This document shows positions 37,588-37,699 of a stretch of 37,699 bases of DNA, one piece after another (positions within the stretch are counted from its first letter, which is position 1; every line of letters starts with the position of its first letter). A model generated the notes under the pieces. It worked only from the letters and a program-made list of their open reading frames with translations. It was not told the origin of the DNA and made no database searches. Where the stretch lies: contig JAJYIV010000010.1 of the NCBI GenBank assembly GCA_021789915.1, positions 1 to 37,699 of the forward strand, written 5' to 3'. Position numbers and translations under genes: made by a program. The DNA is from a bacterium (GTDB lineage: Bacteria; Patescibacteriota; Patescibacteriia; UBA9934; GWF2-40-263).

Positions 37588-37699
37588 AAGGCTTTGTTGC
37601 ACAACCATCCGCGAAGACAAACATGGGTTTGTTTGTGTGAATGGTTAGGCGACGACAGGGACGCTCACGGGCATTCCGAGGCGGAACATGACATTGAGA
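37588..37699 (-). mobile_element. end of an insertion sequence (IS5-like)
   Basis: GGCTTTGTTGCACAACCATCC at 37590 resembles IS5-superfamily terminal inverted repeats (GGCTTTGTTGnAnAA). The minus-strand frame that follows ends at TAA 37645-37647 with LNVMFRLGMPVSVPVVA, a transposase-like C-terminus. The element continues beyond the window. Family assignment is by remembered motif only. Confidence 0.55.

Overview
The window is GC-rich bacterial chromosome, best explained as a member of the Candidate Phyla Radiation (Patescibacteria). This is an inference from gene content: a short EF-Ts, an MTH1-like Nudix hydrolase, a free-standing four-helix-bundle (23S IVP-like) protein, an AI-2E-type permease, a degenerate trypsin/PDZ protein and a cation:Ca antiporter sit around compact housekeeping genes. 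UGA is an ordinary stop codon. Both window edges cut through insertion-sequence transposases, so this may be a whole contig bounded by repeats.

Layout. 1-112: IS transposase tail. 159-8976 (mostly minus): lower-glycolysis block gap, NDH-2, pgk, four-helix-bundle gene, eno, a HicB/HicA toxin-antitoxin pair, a guanylate-kinase-like P-loop gene and gpmI, with one plus-strand Nudix gene. 9213-10280: coiled-coil membrane protein, then a structured non-coding locus (about 10349-10600) with its own promoter and a tRNA-like 3' end. 10540-16341 (minus): phosphodiester-glycosidase-like protein, MFS permease, tsf, rpsB, a small membrane protein, queA. 16458-21848 (plus): small hypothetical, rpmE, prfA, a small helical protein, a sugar nucleotidyltransferase, a retron-type reverse transcriptase followed by a highly structured non-coding stretch, prmC. 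22025-32710 (minus): a cell-surface operon (AI-2E permease, four membrane or envelope proteins, Wzz-like protein, O-antigen-ligase-like protein, GT4 glycosyltransferase), split by a two-gene cassette (lipoprotein and outer-membrane-like protein) that looks foreign. 32744-36234 (plus): smpB, tmRNA (ssrA), infC, rpmI, rplT, plsC. 36250-37254 (minus): antiporter. Then tRNA-Asp and the end of a second IS.

Functional themes are lower glycolysis with NADH reoxidation, translation and ribosome rescue (EF-Ts, S2, L31, RF1, PrmC, SmpB and tmRNA, IF3, L35, L20, tRNA-Asp), and envelope glycan assembly.

The most unusual signals are: palindromic elements inserted in frame into genes, three of them in queA alone; locus-specific 7- and 9-nt tandem arrays in nearly every intergenic gap; a retron-type RT with altered signature motifs next to a structured RNA candidate; a compact RNA with two mutually exclusive long helices; and a tmRNA with an unusually long tag. 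Plus-strand and minus-strand promoters share a TTGACR, 17-nt, TANNNT pattern.
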